64,000 nucleotides of DNA from assembly GCF_044464525.1 (NCBI RefSeq), contig NZ_JBIQLE010000011.1, positions 48,070 through 112,069 on the forward strand. The letters run 5' to 3'. This stretch comes from Pusillimonas sp044464525. GTDB taxonomy: Bacteria; Pseudomonadota; Gammaproteobacteria; Burkholderiales; Burkholderiaceae_B. Under the pieces are notes generated by a model. It was not told the origin of the DNA. It saw only the letters and a list, made by a program, of their open reading frames with translations, and did no database searches. Position numbers and translations under genes: made by a program. The stretch's first letter is position 1, and every line of letters begins with the position of its first letter. This document shows positions 60,869 through 64,000 of the stretch, one piece after another.

Positions 60869-62272
60869 ATGCAATCGCGCCATTCAATCGAACTGCGCCA
60901 GCATCAGCAACTGGCGCTGACTCCTCAACTGCGGCAGGCCATACGCCTTTTGCAGTGTTCGGCGCAAGACCTTGAACTTGAGATTGCCCAGGCTTTGCTC
61001 GACAACCCTTTGCTGGAACGCGTTGAAGAGTATGACACCGAAGGCGCAGATTCGGAAACAGACTCGTTACAGGATGATAGGAGTTTCGACGTATCGGGCG
61101 AGCCGATGTCGCGCTTTCGTGACGGCGATGATTATGCACCCCGCGAAGCCACGATTGAGCCCACCTTGCGCCAACATCTTCTGGAACAGTTGCGTTTAAC
61201 CAGAGCGACACAGCGCGACCGCGTGTTGGTGGAGCTGTTGATCGAAGAGCTGGACGATAACGGTTACCTGACGACTCCGCTGGATGAACTGGCCGCGCTG
61301 CTTCCGGCCGAGTTGGGCGTCGAAAGCGGCGACTGGCTGGTTGCGCTGCGTTTGCTCCAGTCGTTTGATCCGCCCGGCGTGGGTGCGGCGTCGGTGTCCG
61401 AATGCCTGCTGCTGCAACTTGGACGTCTGGATTGCACTGCGGGCGTTGAGGTAGTGGACTGCGCTCGCAAACTGGCTGCAGGACACCTGGCGTTACTGGC
61501 CTCGGGCAAGCTGACCGGCTTGCGCCGGCAATTGGGATACGAACAAGACGTCCTGCTCGAGGCACGGCGGCTGCTCCTGCGGCTTGATCCCAAACCGGGG
61601 CGAGATTGGGCCTCGGACGTTGCCGATTATGTGCGGCCGGAGGTTATTGCGCGTAAGTCGGGCGGCGTGTGGCGGGCATTTCTTCATTCGGCTGTGAAGC
61701 CGGCCTTGCGAGTCGATTCGGCCTATGAGCGCATCATCCGCCAGACCGGTGATGCGGGCGGCGATCCCCTGCGGCAACGGCTTCAAGAGGCTCATGGCCT
61801 GATCAAAAGCATTCAGCAGCGATTCGACACCATACTGCGTGTTGCCGGAGCAGTGGTGGAACATCAGCAGGCCTTTTTTGAACTCGGCGAACAGGCGCTT
61901 CGGCCGCTTGTACTGCGGGACATCGCCCAGGAACTGCAGATGCATGAGTCCACCGTGTCGCGCTCTACTCGGCAAAAATACATCCAGACACCCTGGGGTA
62001 TGTACGAACTCAAATATTTCTTCACAACCGCCGTTGGCCTTGAGGATGGAGACACGACTTCGTCCGCTGCGGTGCGTTCAGTCATTCAAGAGCTTGTCGA
62101 GGGTGAGCCGGTTGGCAAGCCTTTGTCGGATGGTCGGATCGCGTCCATGCTGGGCGAGCGCGGCGTTGTGATCGCGCGTCGAACCGTGGCCAAATACCGC
62201 GAGGCTGCGGGCATTCCCCCCGCCGCGCAGCGTCGTGCGCGGGCGCGCCTGGATGGTGACAGCGTTCGCTAG
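60869..62272 (+). CDS. rpoN: RNA polymerase sigma-54 factor
   Basis: 467 residues. The N-terminal activator-interacting region begins HSIELRQHQQLALTPQLRQAIRLLQ. An acidic region II, the core-binding domain and a helix-turn-helix (LRDIAQELQMHESTVSRSTRQKYIQTPWG) follow, and the RpoN box ARRTVAKYRE lies near the C-terminus. ATG 60869 matches the family start; a slightly longer frame to 60833 exists. The usual partners (lptB upstream, hpf/ptsN downstream) are not visible here, which is unusual for rpoN. Confidence 0.95.
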   Translation: MQSRHSIELRQHQQLALTPQLRQAIRLLQCSAQDLELEIAQALLDNPLLERVEEYDTEGADSETDSLQDDRSFDVSGEPMSRFRDGDDYAPREATIEPTLRQHLLEQLRLTRATQRDRVLVELLIEELDDNGYLTTPLDELAALLPAELGVESGDWLVALRLLQSFDPPGVGAASVSECLLLQLGRLDCTAGVEVVDCARKLAAGHLALLASGKLTGLRRQLGYEQDVLLEARRLLLRLDPKPGRDWASDVADYVRPEVIARKSGGVWRAFLHSAVKPALRVDSAYERIIRQTGDAGGDPLRQRLQEAHGLIKSIQQRFDTILRVAGAVVEHQQAFFELGEQALRPLVLRDIAQELQMHESTVSRSTRQKYIQTPWGMYELKYFFTTAVGLEDGDTTSSAAVRSVIQELVEGEPVGKPLSDGRIASMLGERGVVIARRTVAKYREAAGIPPAAQRRARARLDGDSVR

Positions 62273-62402
62273 TGCTCGCTTGCACTAAGGCGGGCAGGCG
62301 CACATCGACTGTTGCGATGCTTGAAATACCCACCAAGCCCCTGACTCATTTACAATTTTTGCAATAGAACCCGGTTTTTGTCGTTGCTTTTTCTTGAAAG
62401 CT

Positions 62403-62417
62403 GGATAATAATTATTC
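62403..62417 (+). promoter_or_regulatory. Fur-box-like site before bfd
   Basis: GGATAAT-A-ATTATTC fits the 7-1-7 Fur pattern (TGATAAT-N-ATTATCA) at 11 of 14 arm positions. It ends two bases before the bfd ATG, and a possible -10 (AATAAT at 62407-62412) lies inside it. Iron repression of bfd is the expected role. Confidence 0.6.
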
Positions 62418-62419
62418 TC

Positions 62420-62686
62420 ATGTTCATTTGTATATGTAGCGCCATCACAGAGCGCCAGGTCATCAAGGCCGTCGCAGACGGAGCTGAAACGCTCGTCGAC
62501 CTCCAGGTGGATCTGGGTGTCGCGATGTGTTGCGGCCGTTGCGCCGACACCGCCAGCGAGTATCTCCCGGGCGGGCGAGAGGCTGAGCATCTTTCAGGCA
62601 CCGCTATCGGCGCAGTTGTCGAAGAAGCCGCCAACGATGCTTCGTTGGGCGGCATGACGGTACGTGTGGTTGCGCGCCGCGCCTGA
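62420..62686 (+). CDS. bfd: Bacterioferritin-associated ferredoxin
   Basis: 88 residues. Bfd reduces bacterioferritin to release stored iron. The [2Fe-2S] cysteines are Cys4 and Cys6 in MFICICS and the CCGRC group (where CxxC is expected). The C-terminal part is somewhat longer than the 64-residue E. coli Bfd. No Shine-Dalgarno is visible, and the Fur-like site directly abuts the start. bfr lies 347 nt downstream in the same direction. Confidence 0.9.
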   Translation: MFICICSAITERQVIKAVADGAETLVDLQVDLGVAMCCGRCADTASEYLPGGREAEHLSGTAIGAVVEEAANDASLGGMTVRVVARRA

Positions 62687-63033
62687 GCCCTTTTACAAAA
62701 AGAAACAATATTCTTCAGGCAGGCTCTCTTTCGCAGAACCGGCCCCGGGCAGGTTGTTCCCGCCTTGCAGTCATAAATAGTTACCTGCTTTTCGCCACCC
62801 CCTGATATGCGCTGAGCCGCATGGCGCCGACCTTGCGCAGGTACTGCTAGCGACAAGCGAACTCATTCTTATTCAGCGAAATGCTGTATTCATGCGGGTT
62901 TCCGGACGTTTTCCGCCTTGTGAAGGTACTGATAAATTACCTTCTCCATGGTAGGCTATTGCCTAACCAGAGCATACACAGATCAATAATTCCGGGCCGC
63001 GCAAGCGGCCGTCGGGTTTACCAGGAGCACGTC
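62687..63033 (+). promoter_or_regulatory. Control region upstream of bfr
   Basis: 347 bases without a supported gene. It contains GAAGGTA (62922-62928) / TACCTTC (62938-62944) and TAGGC (62952-62956) / GCCTA (62961-62965) inverted repeats. A weaker AT-rich Fur-like stretch (CTCATTCTTATTCAG) lies around 62864-62878. These suggest that bfr has its own regulated promoter rather than depending on bfd read-through. Confidence 0.4.
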
Positions 63034-63504
63034 ATGAAGCGCGACCCCACTGTCATCCAGCATTTGAACGCACAGCTCAAGAACGAGCTTACGGCCATCA
63101 ACCAGTATTTTTTGCATGCCCGCATGCTTAACCATTGGGGCTTCAACAAGCTGGGCAAGCACGAGTACGATGAGTCCATCGGCGAAATGAAGCACGCCGA
63201 TCTCTTGATCGAGCGCATATTCATGCTCGACGGCCTGCCCAACTTGCAAGACTTGCACAAGCTCTTGATCGGCGAAGATGTGCCAGAGATTTTGTCTTGC
63301 GATCTCAAGCTGGAAACGGCTGCCCACAAGACGGTTACCGAGGCCATGGCCTACTGCGAGTCGGTACGCGATTATGTCTCGCGCGATTTGTTCCAGAAAA
63401 TTCTCGACGACACCGAAGAGCACATTGATTGGCTCGAAACCCAAATCGAGCTGGTTGAAAAAGTCGGGCTGCAAAATTACCTGCAGTCGCAGATGGAAGA
63501 ATAA
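63034..63504 (+). CDS. bfr: Bacterioferritin
   Basis: 156 residues of heme-containing ferritin that stores iron. Met52 (heme ligand) is present, as are ferroxidase ligands Glu18, Glu51, His54, Glu94 and His130. By ungapped alignment to E. coli Bfr the position of Glu127 is Thr, with Glu128 and Glu129 next to it (LDDTEEH). That may be a family variant. AGGAGC precedes ATG 63034. A strong terminator follows. Confidence 0.95.
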   Translation: MKRDPTVIQHLNAQLKNELTAINQYFLHARMLNHWGFNKLGKHEYDESIGEMKHADLLIERIFMLDGLPNLQDLHKLLIGEDVPEILSCDLKLETAAHKTVTEAMAYCESVRDYVSRDLFQKILDDTEEHIDWLETQIELVEKVGLQNYLQSQMEE

Positions 63505-63531
63505 GCGGCTTATTCCCATCCGTGTATACGC

Positions 63532-63565
63532 AGCCGGCCCTGAAAAGGGCCGGCTTTTATTTTTT
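63532..63565 (+). terminator. Intrinsic terminator of bfr
   Basis: AGCCGGCCC (63532-63540) pairs with GGGCCGGCT (63547-63555) around loop TGAAAA, followed by TTTATTTTTT (63556-63565). This is a textbook rho-independent terminator. Confidence 0.93.
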
Positions 63566-63621
63566 GCGGTCGTTCGACCGCATCCGGATAAGTTCCGGGC
63601 AGGCAAGCGGGCTGCGAAAAG

Positions 63622-64000
63622 CTAGAAGCTCTTGGCCGGGCAGTCTGCCACTTTGCCCCAAGCGCCGTTCGGTGTGCAGTACTTGTTGCGTGCCGCCCAG
63701 GCGCAGCTGGGCCGGTCGAAGAAGCTCTCGGCATCGCAAGCTTGCAGGTCTTGGCGCAGACGGGCCTGCCAGGCGCCGGAATTGCCCACTGGTTGTGCCG
63801 CCACGTGGGGGGAAGGTACATCGGGCGCTTCGATAGGCTGTATGGGCGCGCCCTGGTTCAGGCTTCCCATCAGCTCGCCCACGTCGGCGATGCCGCTCAA
63901 GCTGCTCGAGCCGCCGCCGGCGGGTATCTGTTGGGCCTCAACCATGGTGGTCGAGGGGGTTGCCACCGCAATGGCCTGGTTGGATTTGGTTTCGTCCAAC
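63622..64000 (-). CDS. Hypothetical protein, C-terminal part
   Basis: About 126 residues that run off the right edge; a TTG at the border could be a start but the frame is open. It begins with low-complexity Ala/Pro/Ser-rich sequence. It ends in a cysteine-containing domain (QARLRQDLQACDAESFFDRPSCAWAARNKYC and a final DCPAKSF). I do not recognise the family. It converges on bfr. Confidence 0.6.
   Translation of the reverse strand, partial: LDETKSNQAIAVATPSTTMVEAQQIPAGGGSSSLSGIADVGELMGSLNQGAPIQPIEAPDVPSPHVAAQPVGNSGAWQARLRQDLQACDAESFFDRPSCAWAARNKYCTPNGAWGKVADCPAKSF

Overview
The window looks like chromosome of a metabolically versatile betaproteobacterium, most likely family Alcaligenaceae (Bordetella/Achromobacter/Pusillimonas-like). 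This is an inference from the families present: fdhE-selA-selB-selC-selD, a nicDXF set, ligAB, a Burkholderiales-type porin, TAXI-type TRAP transport, aceK, smg-topB and the long form of leuA. Most of it is GC-rich, with an island of more AT-rich genes at about 22.6-34.2 kb. No insertion sequence, integrase, CRISPR array or rRNA was seen.

Layout. 1-6.9 kb is a selenium/formate module: the end of a formate dehydrogenase cytochrome b subunit, fdhE, selA, selB, the selenocysteine tRNA and selD, interrupted by a frameshifted copB. 7-16.7 kb is an aromatic catabolic cluster. It has a 3-hydroxyanthranilate-type dioxygenase with a RidA-like protein, a LysR regulator with two DNA-binding domains, a galBCD-type lower pathway with an alpha/beta hydrolase and a DUF1932 dehydrogenase, a class V aminotransferase and ligAB. 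16.9-22 kb carries dinB, the nicotinate/picolinate lower-pathway genes nicD, nicX and nicF, and an argD-like aminotransferase.

22.6-34.2 kb is a catabolic island of unassigned substrate: porin, fused TRAP permease with TAXI binding protein, NIPSNAP protein, amidase, dimeric-barrel protein, GntR regulator, dienelactone hydrolase, MmgE/PrpD protein and a gentisate-dioxygenase-like bicupin. Two divergent promoters lie inside a 50-bp inverted duplication. Each copy carries an ATTGT-N2-ACAAT operator, and the same operator stands in front of the gntR gene, so one regulator probably controls the whole block.

34.3-64 kb is mostly housekeeping: glcB, a pterin dehydratase, amn, a SET methyltransferase beside topB (whose product has a histone-H1-like tail), gluQ, smg, a thiolase, aceK, metC, dsbA, a SPOR protein, argS, leuA, rpoN, bfd and bfr. 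Set into it are an exported RHS protein ending in a DUF2235/Tle-like hydrolase domain and two large palindromic elements, each between convergent genes.
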